In this document: positions 1 through 5,884 of the stretch, one piece after another
How positions within the stretch are numbered: position 1 is the first letter of the stretch
Layout: the number at the start of each line of letters is the position of its first letter
DNA from: an uncultured Streptococcus sp.
GTDB lineage: Bacteria > Bacillota > Bacilli > Lactobacillales > Streptococcaceae
Length of the DNA stretch: 28,036 bases
Assembly (NCBI GenBank): GCA_905373305.1
Contig: CAJPSM010000008.1
Location: 1-28,036 of the forward strand
Reading direction: 5' to 3'
The notes under the pieces: model-generated
Database searches by the model: none
Seen by the model: only the letters and a program-made list of their open reading frames with translations
Told to the model about the DNA's origin: nothing
Program-made: the position numbers and the translations under genes

Positions 1-981
1 ATACACTTCTCCTATTCTATGTAAGAAATCGTCTGGGATATTTAATGTTTTGTATATATTACCTCTTGGGGAATATGTAGCATTTGGATCGAACTCATCA
101 TTTATAAACATTGAACCGAAATCATAAATATATTGACGGAATACCAACGGATCATTTATTAAGACGGCTATTGTTAACATTACTGCAAATAAATCTTTTT
201 GACCAATACCCATATGGTATTCTCTTTCACTCAATACTTCCTCTGGAAACAATGACAATAAAATATCTTTAGTTAATTCACTGGTAACATTTGATAAAAA
301 AGTTCTATTCCCATGTGCAATATTATTTCGGTATTCTTGTAAAAGCGACAACATAGAGACAAGCATTTCTTTTGCACTTTCATCATCGATTGAAAAACTA
401 GTAAAAAATTGATTAGCAATGTATTTTTTAATGTCATCTTGACAAATTTTATACCAATTAATTGCAGTCCCAAAATATATTCCACTAGTTGCAACCCATG
501 GAGGAATCGTATCATGATTTTCCTTATAATGCTTAATTGATGCACTATTTTTGTTGTTTTCAATTTGATTTCTTATATTTTGAATTTCAGATTTTCTATC
601 TAAACTACCATTTGAACGATAGTTTCTAAAATCTAAATAAGAATCAATTTCTGTAGTGTACTTATGAGCAATTTTATAAGATAGTTTTGTTTTTAATGAT
701 TTTTCAATGTATATAATATACTTAAATAACAAGTTGTTTAATGCCTGATCCAGGAGAAAAATACGATGAATAGATGAAAACTTTACTTCTTCTTTAAATC
801 TTTCTAATTGAAATTCTTCATCAAAGTAAACTCCAAAAATATCTTTATAACCGTTTACAATTCCATAATATGATATGCTTTGAAGAACTTCCTTCGTTAG
901 CTTATCATTTTCGATAAGAATTCCCTTCTTTTTCATTCTATCCAATTGTTGGGAATATGTTATACAGGGTCTATCAGCCAC
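1..981 (-). CDS. Abi_2-family (AbiD/AbiF-like) HEPN abortive-infection protein, partial
   Basis: Open for 327 codons from a GTG start at 981 to the window edge with no stop, so the C-terminus is missing. The N-terminus (ITYSQQLDRMKKKGILI, then SYYGIVNGY) matches the start of Abi_2 proteins. The middle has the family's Arg/Glu-rich helices (HRIFLLDQALNNLL, IEKSLKTKLSYKIAHKY) and the PPWVATSGIYFGT segment. Residues 218-223 read RNNIAH, the R-x4-H motif of HEPN ribonucleases. AGGAGG lies 9 nt before the GTG; the next in-frame ATG is codon 16, inside the conserved region, so GTG is the start. Family members act in phage abortive infection; RNA cleavage is inferred from the motif. It is the outermost visible gene of the satellite, a usual place for defence cargo. 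A promoter, small RNA and terminator hairpin precede it. Family call is firm; mechanism is inferred. Confidence 0.88.
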   Translation of the reverse strand, partial: MADRPCITYSQQLDRMKKKGILIENDKLTKEVLQSISYYGIVNGYKDIFGVYFDEEFQLERFKEEVKFSSIHRIFLLDQALNNLLFKYIIYIEKSLKTKLSYKIAHKYTTEIDSYLDFRNYRSNGSLDRKSEIQNIRNQIENNKNSASIKHYKENHDTIPPWVATSGIYFGTAINWYKICQDDIKKYIANQFFTSFSIDDESAKEMLVSMLSLLQEYRNNIAHGNRTFLSNVTSELTKDILLSLFPEEVLSEREYHMGIGQKDLFAVMLTIAVLINDPLVFRQYIYDFGSMFINDEFDPNATYSPRGNIYKTLNIPDDFLHRIGEVY

Positions 982-1013
982 AAAAGAAAACCTCCTATCA
1001 AAATGATAAGAGG
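982..1013 (-). terminator. Terminator/attenuator hairpin that contains the Abi ribosome binding site
   Basis: A 10-bp inverted repeat with one wobble pair (1013-1004 and 1000-991, 3-nt loop) is followed by TTTTCTTTT and then the GTG start. The 3' arm contains the AGGAGG Shine-Dalgarno sequence. The hairpin could both end the small RNA and hide the ribosome binding site in read-through transcripts. Confidence 0.7.
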
Positions 1014-1047
1014 TAGTTTCCTAGCCACATCCGTAGCCATTCAATTC
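982..1047 (-). ncRNA. Candidate small structured RNA upstream of the Abi/HEPN gene (possible RNA antitoxin)
   Basis: A promoter at 1054-1082 would start RNA near 1047, and a terminator-type hairpin with a U-rich tail ends just before the Abi GTG at 981, giving about 65 nt. The RNA has two 12-nt units that both begin UGGCUA (1028-1039 and 1016-1027) and a possible small GG-C-UAG / CUA-CC hairpin with a GAAA loop, then the strong hairpin. From memory, an AbiF-associated structured RNA motif is known from comparative genomics, and RNAs encoded next to Abi-type HEPN proteins have been reported as antitoxins; type III toxin-antitoxin loci share this order. I could not run a covariance model. The alternative is a simple leader/attenuator. 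Confidence 0.6.
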
Positions 1048-1053
1048 ACTCTT

Positions 1054-1082
1054 ATCGTAACATCATTTTATCTCCATGTCAA
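1054..1082 (-). promoter_or_regulatory. Strong sigma-A promoter for the small RNA / Abi gene
   Basis: On the minus strand TTGACA (1082-1077) is followed by a 17-nt spacer and TACGAT (1059-1054). The -35 box begins 1 nt beyond the stop codon of the upstream 123-aa gene, so the RNA/Abi unit has its own promoter rather than relying on read-through. Confidence 0.75.
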
Positions 1083-1083
1083 G

Positions 1084-1455
1084 TTAAAAATCGTCAATTC
1101 TTACTAAATCACCTTTTCTTACTTGAATATCTTTAGGCTCTAAGGGCTCGATTTCATCTTCATTGACATTAATTACTAACTTAGTTTGTCCACCTGACAA
1201 AAAGTTAGTAACAGAGAATGGAGAACCCTCCTCTATATTTTGAGCAATTGAAAACCTTTGGAAAACTTCAGTGATTACTAAATTTGCTTTAGTGAAATCA
1301 TATTTCCCTAAACTGTTGCCTTCCAAGTCTTTAATATCTGGGCCTGGTTCAAAAACAGTTATTCTCGTGCCTTCTTCTATATCTCCCGTCTCATATCCTC
1401 TGTCAATCATAATTGTAAAATCATCAATTATACGAATAACTTTTGCAAGTTCCAT
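1084..1455 (-). CDS. Hypothetical protein, beta-rich, 123 aa
   Basis: ATG at 1455 follows AAAAGGAGAATTAAG, a good ribosome binding site. The protein alternates short hydrophobic strands with acidic turns (VIRIIDDFTIMID, RITVFEPGP, LVITEVFQRF, QVRKGDLVRIDDF), suggesting a small beta-barrel. The pattern resembles proteins annotated with a FlgT-C-like domain, but I cannot confirm that. No signal peptide or membrane segment is visible. It has its own promoter and a ~137-nt leader, and it sits directly upstream of the RNA/Abi unit, with the RNA promoter starting at its stop codon. It may be a partner of the Abi module or independent cargo; function unknown. Confidence 0.75.
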   Translation of the reverse strand: MELAKVIRIIDDFTIMIDRGYETGDIEEGTRITVFEPGPDIKDLEGNSLGKYDFTKANLVITEVFQRFSIAQNIEEGSPFSVTNFLSGGQTKLVINVNEDEIEPLEPKDIQVRKGDLVRIDDF

Positions 1456-1572
1456 CTTAATTCTCCTTTTAAATTTCTATTAACTATCTAATACCTTTTA
1501 TAACAGTTGTTCTGAAATGTATCTTCATTTAGCCATGTGGACAAAAAGAACCTTTTATATTCCTAATTTTTG

Positions 1573-1610
1573 AAAAGATATAATTATTTCTCTTTTTCAT
1601 TATATCTTTT
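1573..1610. repeat. 12-bp perfect inverted repeat over the promoter -10
   Basis: AAAAGATATAAT (1573-1584) and its exact complement (1599-1610) are separated by 14 nt. One arm contains the -10 box and the other lies just downstream of the predicted start, so this could be an operator; being all A/T with a G or C only once per arm, it is a poor terminator. Confidence 0.5.
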
Positions 1611-1627
1611 TTTAATGCTTTCTTCAA
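1599..1627 (-). promoter_or_regulatory. Sigma-A promoter for the 123-aa gene
   Basis: TTGAAG (1627-1622), 17-nt spacer, TATAAT (1604-1599). The start would be near 1592, leaving a leader of about 137 nt before the ATG at 1455. The -10 box is inside one arm of the inverted repeat at 1573-1610. Confidence 0.65.
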
Positions 1628-1674
1628 CAAAACTATCATTTTAACATTATAATTTTTTGTTGAGTTTCAGTTGA

Positions 1675-1706
1675 TAATAAAAAGCACTTAGAGCAATCTA
1701 AGTGCT
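1675..1706 (-). terminator. Intrinsic terminator of the YjcQ-like gene
   Basis: A perfect 10-bp stem (1706-1697 with 1692-1683, 4-nt loop) is followed on the minus strand by TTTTTATT. It overlaps the stop codon of the upstream gene. Confidence 0.8.
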
Positions 1707-2040
1707 ACATTCCAGGTATCCAATCTTTTATTTCTTTCAAAATTTTATAAGCCTGTTTCATCTTAGAGTTATCCTCCAAATATTCAATACCTTTAGTTGT
1801 AATCCTAACAAGAGACAAATTCTCAATATACACTTTCCCAGACATGTCTCCAGTTACACAAGTACCTGTCAAAAATCCATCATCAAATAGATTACGATAG
1901 ACATCCATTAAGTAAAGATGGGGGATTTCTAGAGCTGAAGCGTTTATTTCATTTTCATCTGCTAGATCCCCATCCTTCATTTTCTGAAAATAATAACTAA
2001 GAATTTTATAAACAACTACCCAATAATCATTTTTTGCCAT
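1705..2040 (-). CDS. YjcQ-family phage protein, 111 aa
   Basis: Start ATG at 2040 with AAAAAAGGAGA upstream. The N-terminal half has the typical pattern of this family: a helix around YKILSYYFQKMKDG, then AL-IPHLYLMDVYRNLFDDGFLTG, which looks like a winged-helix fold, and a C-terminal TTKGIEYLEDNSKMKQAYKI helix. YjcQ-like proteins occur in prophages and satellites, often near the late-gene regulator; their role is not established and a DNA-binding function is only suggested by the fold. It has its own promoter and a terminator overlapping its stop, so it is a single-gene unit. Confidence 0.75.
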   Translation of the reverse strand: MAKNDYWVVVYKILSYYFQKMKDGDLADENEINASALEIPHLYLMDVYRNLFDDGFLTGTCVTGDMSGKVYIENLSLVRITTKGIEYLEDNSKMKQAYKILKEIKDWIPGM

Positions 2041-2087
2041 GAATACTGTCTCCTTTTTTAAAAGTATAATCCTTTGTGCTCCACTTT

Positions 2088-2116
2088 ATTATAGCTCTTT
2101 TGCTATCTTCCTGCAA
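2088..2116 (-). promoter_or_regulatory. Promoter of the YjcQ-like gene
   Basis: TTGCAG (2116-2111), 17-nt spacer, TATAAT (2093-2088) on the minus strand, about 48 nt before the ATG. Confidence 0.6.
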
Positions 2117-2215
2117 TAAAACACGTTTTATCTATTTCTTCTCTGTCGCATGTATCTTGCCCTTCAAAACTAATCATTTTCTGATAAATTGAAAGGTTTT
2201 TATCCCCTTTTTGTC

Positions 2216-2293
2216 TGAAGTGCTCCGACTTGGAAAAAGTTCCCTTCACCGGTACCCTACTGGCCAAAATGATTTTTCAAAAAGAGGGGGGAG
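2216..2293. other. Candidate packaging (cos-like) sequence
   Basis: Between the ArpU-like and YjcQ-like genes is a short GC-rich, non-coding block in an otherwise AT-rich region. It holds a run of six G (2286-2291), overlapping palindromes ACCGGT (2248-2253) and GGTACC (2251-2256), and pyrimidine/purine tracts. In many Gram-positive cos phages the packaging site lies just after the late regulator and before terminase, and cos-type satellites carry a copy of the helper's site. The position fits; the identification is inference. Confidence 0.35.
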
Positions 2294-2704
2294 TCAATAT
2301 CCTTTCAATTCCACAAATCTTTTAGCGATTACCTTTCTACGGCTATTTATATAACGAGTAGTTTTATTTAGTTTCTCTGCCACGTCTTCCCAAGTCGCAC
2401 CAGCTTCTAAATATCTCATTTTAAAAATTACTAGATCACTTTCAATTAAGTTTTCCATCAAGGTATCTACAACTAGTTTGAAGCCTTCTAAATATCTTAG
2501 TGTTTGGTCTTCTTCAATTCTAATGATGGTTGCTTCAGTAGAACTATATACTGTCTTGCCTTTCCCACCAGTATAATCTTCAGTGCTATGTTTCTTATTA
2601 TGTATCAGTTCCTGTCTTCTCAAATAAATTTTATTAGCAATCGTTCTATATCGCCCTAACTCAATATCTATCCCGTCCAGGTCTCTGTTACTCAGCTCGT
2701 ACAT
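2294..2704 (-). CDS. ArpU/RinA-type phage late transcriptional regulator
   Basis: A 136-aa protein starting at 2704 behind GTGGAGG. The N-terminal half is a charged helical region (IDIELGRYRTIANKIYLRRQ), and the C-terminal part (MRYLEAGATWEDVAEKLNKT, then RYINSRRKVIAKRF) is a sigma-factor-region-4-like helix-turn-helix, as in ArpU/RinA-type activators of late phage transcription. Such proteins sit at the end of the early region and switch on packaging genes. Here it lies beside the candidate cos block and a repeat-rich gap; with no terminase downstream, it may activate satellite genes or the helper's late promoter. Confidence 0.8.
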   Translation of the reverse strand: MYELSNRDLDGIDIELGRYRTIANKIYLRRQELIHNKKHSTEDYTGGKGKTVYSSTEATIIRIEEDQTLRYLEGFKLVVDTLMENLIESDLVIFKMRYLEAGATWEDVAEKLNKTTRYINSRRKVIAKRFVELKGY

Positions 2705-2746
2705 CGGTAAGTACCTCCACTTAAATTTTAAAAATTATTTATCTTG

Positions 2747-3004
2747 CAATTTGTCAAATTGTAAATTCTGTCAAACTGACAAAAAATGCTGAAAGCCTAC
2801 TAATACTCAAGTTAGAAGGTATTGCTGTTTTAAGTTTGACAACTCTTCAATATGACAAGTTCAAGGGAAATTTCTTTAATTTATCCCCTCAGTTTCTCAT
2901 ATCTTACATTCTGTGAAACTCACTCCATTCTGTAAACCCCTGATATACCTTGCTTTCAAGCTATTACTTCTTTTCAGTTTATGCTTACTTTGTTATGTGA
3001 AACT
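2747..3004. repeat. Repeat-rich 377-bp gap (2705-3081) upstream of the ArpU gene
   Basis: No gene is visible in this gap. Four copies of a motif close to ATTCTGTNAAACT occur in the same direction at 2765-2777, 2908-2920, 2927-2938 and 2993-3004. Palindromes CAATTTGTCAAATTG (2747-2761) and TGTCAAACTGACA (2769-2781) and further TGACAA words (2837-2842, 2853-2858) add to the density. A bulged inverted repeat spans 2978-3017. This could be an iteron-type replication origin or a regulator site array for the ArpU gene; I saw no convincing promoter. Confidence 0.45.
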
Positions 3005-3021
3005 TAGTAAAGCATAAAAGT

Positions 3022-3066
3022 AGGACTAGCGATATCTCTTCTGTTTCAGCCATATATCACTAGCCT
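3022..3066 (-). terminator. Probable terminator after the capsid / coiled-coil pair
   Basis: Imperfect 12-13-bp stem (3066-3054 with 3035-3022) with an 18-nt loop, followed on the minus strand by TACTTTTATG. It lies just after the stop at 3082. The long loop and weak U-tract lower confidence. Confidence 0.45.
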
Positions 3067-3081
3067 TACTTAATTTGTTCC

Positions 3082-3630
3082 CTATTTTTCTAAATACACC
3101 TTGATGTCCCGATATTCCTTAGAAAAATTCATCCATCCGCTAGAATCAGGGGTTAAAAATGGTAGGACAGTAAGCGGACTTACTTCTGTTCGATATGGCG
3201 ATAGAGAATGTCTCTGACTTATTTCTCTGACTACACCTGTATGAATTTCTTCTACATCCTTCTTCAGTTCTTGAATTTCATCGTATGCGTCCAGAATTCG
3301 GCTAAGTATCGTTCGGTATTGTTTATAGATCTTCTTAGTTTCCATCCGTTGCTTAGTTTCTTTAAAAATGTATTCAAAGATAACTGCATTAGCTTCTGAA
3401 AAATCACTATTATATTTTTCCTGAAGAGAATTAATAGCTTTTTCCATCTTTTCCAGCTGCTCTAAAGATTCTAAGTTATTTGACAAAAAAGAATCTATGT
3501 TCTCAAATGAGACTGCTTGATTGCCTAACAGGCTTTTCCTTTTTTCGCTTAACTGTTCTCGTGCTGAATTAATCTTACTTTTTTTATTATCTAGATCATC
3601 CAGTGTTTCAAATACTTGATTAATATCCAT
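3082..3630 (-). CDS. Coiled-coil protein downstream of the capsid gene, 182 aa
   Basis: ATG at 3630; its Shine-Dalgarno AGGAGA begins in the TAG stop of the capsid gene, so the pair is coupled. The first ~120 residues are strongly helical and charged with heptad-like spacing (LDDLDNKKSKINSAREQL, LEQLEKMEKAINSLQEKY, ILDAYDEIQELKKDVEEI), predicting a coiled coil. The last ~40 residues are different, Pro-rich and aromatic (LTVLPFLTPDSSGWMNF). I do not recognise the family. Its place next to a capsid protein suggests an assembly, scaffold or capsid-size factor, by analogy with size-redirecting proteins of other satellites; that is inference. Confidence 0.7.
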   Translation of the reverse strand: MDINQVFETLDDLDNKKSKINSAREQLSEKRKSLLGNQAVSFENIDSFLSNNLESLEQLEKMEKAINSLQEKYNSDFSEANAVIFEYIFKETKQRMETKKIYKQYRTILSRILDAYDEIQELKKDVEEIHTGVVREISQRHSLSPYRTEVSPLTVLPFLTPDSSGWMNFSKEYRDIKVYLEK

Positions 3631-3639
3631 TTCTTTCTC

Positions 3640-4500
3640 CTAGTTCCATTGAATAAAGTAACCACAATCTTCTTCAACTTTTTTTACATCAAATCGGGTA
3701 TGTAAAATCAACCGTTTCCCAAAATAGTCATTCGCATCCGCCCAGCTAAGTGTATCTTTCTTTCGGTCAAACAAAGTAACAAAGTTTTCTAGATCTCCGA
3801 TAAAGCCTTTTTTGTCACCTTTATTCCCTAATGTTGTATCATCTACAATTAAAAAGTTATCTACAAAGAATGTTTCACTTGTTCCTGTCTCTTTATCAAC
3901 TTTAAGAAGATAATTTCCTGAAGTGTCTTTCATTTTTTCTAAGATACTAAATAGTGATTGACTAACAACCATAGATACATTGCGCTCTGGATTGATTAAA
4001 GAAACAATAGATTTCAAGTCGTCCATACTTGTAGCAGTCTGCACTTTCGCAGTTTGGAGAATTTTCCCAATCTCTCTATTTCGTGTTCTACGTTTTAATT
4101 TAATAATCTTCTTACCAAGAAAATCCGTTAAATTATATTGGCCATCATCTAATTGCTCCTGTGAAAAATCAAGTTTACCACTGAATAATTTAACTAAGTA
4201 ATCAACGCTGATAGTTTTCTTTTTATCTGCTTCTGTTCTCTCAACCGAATTTTCGCTAACTTCTTGTAATGAATCAGATTCAAAGTCAGTTACTTCATAC
4301 TTCCCACCACGGGTACGAGTCACAATAACATTTACTAGATCAACCAATTCTTTACGTTGATGTTCATCTTCGTAACTATCAAGGATTGGTTTTTCAATGA
4401 GTACATGATTATTTTCTACGTTCATCCCTCTAGTGTTATAACCCGTACTTCGGATATAAGCTTCTAGATTTTCTTTTTGTTTAGCTAAGTTAGTTGTCAT
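3640..4500 (-). CDS. HK97-fold major capsid-like protein of the satellite, 286 aa
   Basis: Start ATG at 4500 behind GAAGGAGC. The C-terminal two thirds follow the phage capsid (HK97 fold) pattern: a helix of MDDLKSIVSLINPERNVSMV, the SLFSILEKMKDTSGNYLL segment, then FLIVDDTTLG, a strand-turn region and ALILHTRFDV-like strands near the end (RLILHTRFDVKKVEEDCGYF). It is shorter than typical ~390-400-aa capsid proteins and has a short, acidic N-terminal region (about 100 residues) in place of a long delta domain or protease-cleaved scaffold. No portal, terminase or protease is seen. It may build or reshape a small satellite capsid, or interfere with the helper capsid. Confidence 0.75.
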   Translation of the reverse strand: MTTNLAKQKENLEAYIRSTGYNTRGMNVENNHVLIEKPILDSYEDEHQRKELVDLVNVIVTRTRGGKYEVTDFESDSLQEVSENSVERTEADKKKTISVDYLVKLFSGKLDFSQEQLDDGQYNLTDFLGKKIIKLKRRTRNREIGKILQTAKVQTATSMDDLKSIVSLINPERNVSMVVSQSLFSILEKMKDTSGNYLLKVDKETGTSETFFVDNFLIVDDTTLGNKGDKKGFIGDLENFVTLFDRKKDTLSWADANDYFGKRLILHTRFDVKKVEEDCGYFIQWN

Positions 4501-4549
4501 TTTTTTGCTCCTTCATCTTTTAATATCTGATTTTTGTTTATAATTTTTT

Positions 4550-4780
4550 CTAAAATTCTTTGCTCTTAGCTTTTCTTTTATGACTCTCCGAGCCTTTAGA
4601 ATCATTTTTTCTAGATTTTGGTTTGTCTTGTTTGTTAGCATATTTTTCTAGTATTTCTTTTTTCCGTTTTTCTAAGTTATCATCATCTTTTTTGCACTTT
4701 GCAAATATTTGTTGTCTTTTCTTTGGATCCATAGAAAACTTATTGGCTACCACATACCCTAAAGAAATATCTCCTGACAT
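4550..4780 (-). CDS. Small basic hypothetical protein, 76 aa
   Basis: I place the start at ATG 4780 (MSGDISLGYVVANKF) because AAGGGGGTGAG lies 4-5 nt upstream; an earlier in-frame ATG at 4804 has no ribosome binding site. The N-terminus is mixed, and from about residue 20 the protein is extremely Lys/Glu/Asp-rich, ending KSRKNDSKGSESHKRKAKS, probably disordered and nucleic-acid or capsid binding. It is first in the unit with the capsid and coiled-coil genes. No family recognised. Confidence 0.65.
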   Translation of the reverse strand: MSGDISLGYVVANKFSMDPKKRQQIFAKCKKDDDNLEKRKKEILEKYANKQDKPKSRKNDSKGSESHKRKAKSKEF

Positions 4781-4802
4781 AATACTCACCCCCTTTCTAT
4801 GC

Positions 4803-4851
4803 AAACAAAAAGGGACATACCACTAGCATTATATGCTTACGGTATGTCCCT
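4803..4851 (-). terminator. Strong intrinsic terminator inside the satellite operon
   Basis: An 11-bp perfect stem (4851-4841 with 4821-4811) has a nested AGCAT/ATGCT stem in its loop and is followed on the minus strand by TTTTTGTTTG. It stands between the replication genes and the capsid module, whose first ribosome binding site is only ~15 nt further on. Capsid-module expression therefore needs read-through, antitermination or a promoter close by. Confidence 0.8.
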
Positions 4852-4869
4852 GAGTTGTTCTCAATAGAC

Positions 4870-5031
4870 TTATTTTTTAGTTTCTTTTTTGACTAGATGG
4901 GTAAATTTTCCATCTGAGTAGAATAAAGTAATTTCTCCAAAACTTGGAACTTTTTCTATCTCTATTATACCACATTTTTCATAGACAACAAAGCCTTTTT
5001 CTGTTGCAAATCGCATTTTATCATCATTCAT
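4870..5031 (-). CDS. DUF3954-like small protein, 53 aa
   Basis: ATG at 5031 overlaps the TGA of the helicase loader (ATGA), and GAGGGGAGA lies just upstream, so translation is coupled. The protein begins MNDDKMRFATEKGFVVYEKC and continues through IIEIEKVPSFGEITLFYSDG, ending in a Lys-rich tail. The pattern of two beta strands, a P-x-[FY]-G-E turn and a further strand matches DUF3954 proteins of Gram-positive phages, whose role is unknown. It ends 19 nt before the terminator at 4803-4851, making it the last gene of the replication operon. Confidence 0.75.
   Translation of the reverse strand: MNDDKMRFATEKGFVVYEKCGIIEIEKVPSFGEITLFYSDGKFTHLVKKETKK
4964..4991 (-). promoter_or_regulatory. Possible internal promoter inside the 53-aa gene
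   Basis: TTGTTG (4991-4986), 16-nt spacer, TATAAT (4969-4964) with an upstream TG (extended -10). It points at the terminator and the capsid module. It lies within coding sequence, so it may be chance. Confidence 0.35.
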
Positions 5032-5873
5032 TGATATTCTCCCCTCACTGTGTTTATAGTGTATCTCTTATCTTTGATCGTAAAAGCCTTGAAAGTGTTC
5101 CCTTCTAAACCTTTCAAAATTCTACTTGAATTTCTAGCATTGTATACCGTTCGCAGTTCACTACTATCTAGGTTCGTGTTGAAAATCGTAGTTTCTCGAT
5201 TATTGATAATATCAAACAAGAAATCCTGTTCCCAATCGCTCTTAGGTGTTACCGTCCCATTTTTTGCCCCCAGGTCATCGATGATTAGAAAATCAACATC
5301 AACAAGCTTTTTAACCGCCTCATACTCTGTTAAATTTGCATTTCTTCCATAAGCCCAGCCTTCTTTTATCTGCTTGATAATCTCGGTTAAGCTGACAAAC
5401 AAGACACTCTTAGGCTCGTTCTTCTCTCTGAAGCTCTCATTGATTTCTTTGGCCAGGGCAAGAGATAAATGACTTTTCCCTATTCCTGTGCTACCGCTGA
5501 TTAAAGTATTTCCTGTCATACCTGCAAGGTACTTCTGGACTTGCCCCTTTACAAACTCTAACATCTGATGCTCTTCTGTCGTCTTAACAAAGAAATTATC
5601 AAACGTTGCCCCCTTCAACTCGTTAGGAATCGTACTGTCACGCATTAAGACATCATAAGTTTTAAAGTAAGCCTGTCTATCCTCGAACTGCTGTAATAAG
5701 TCTTGCTCTTTTTGTTTAATCTCTCCCTTCACACACTCCGGGCAAAATGCTTGTACTTTCCTTTCTGAACTCCCTAACACTGGTACAGAAATTTCCCAAT
5801 AATTTACCTGGTGAATATCGCAAACTTTATCCAATATTTTTCTGTTATTAAATTCTTTAAATTTTTCCTTCAT
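5028..5873 (-). CDS. DnaC/DnaI-type AAA+ helicase loader
   Basis: A 281-aa ATPase that would load the host replicative helicase at the satellite origin. Residues C18, H21, C44 and C47 form a likely N-terminal zinc site, as in DnaI/DnaC loaders. Walker A is GSTGIGKS (127-134), Walker B is FLIIDD (195-200), and a likely Arg finger is in the C-terminal NARNSSRILKGL segment. The start at 5873 follows AGGAG, which begins in the TAG of the replisome-organiser gene. It forms a tight unit with that gene upstream and the 53-aa gene downstream. Family is clear; no symbol assigned because it is a satellite paralogue, not chromosomal dnaI. Confidence 0.9.
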   Translation of the reverse strand: MKEKFKEFNNRKILDKVCDIHQVNYWEISVPVLGSSERKVQAFCPECVKGEIKQKEQDLLQQFEDRQAYFKTYDVLMRDSTIPNELKGATFDNFFVKTTEEHQMLEFVKGQVQKYLAGMTGNTLISGSTGIGKSHLSLALAKEINESFREKNEPKSVLFVSLTEIIKQIKEGWAYGRNANLTEYEAVKKLVDVDFLIIDDLGAKNGTVTPKSDWEQDFLFDIINNRETTIFNTNLDSSELRTVYNARNSSRILKGLEGNTFKAFTIKDKRYTINTVRGEYQ

Positions 5874-5884
5874 CTTTGTAACTC

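Noticed and set aside
273..563. 96-aa minus-strand ORF
   Set aside because: It is another reading frame of the partial Abi_2 gene, which is open over the whole of 1-981 with recognisable family motifs.
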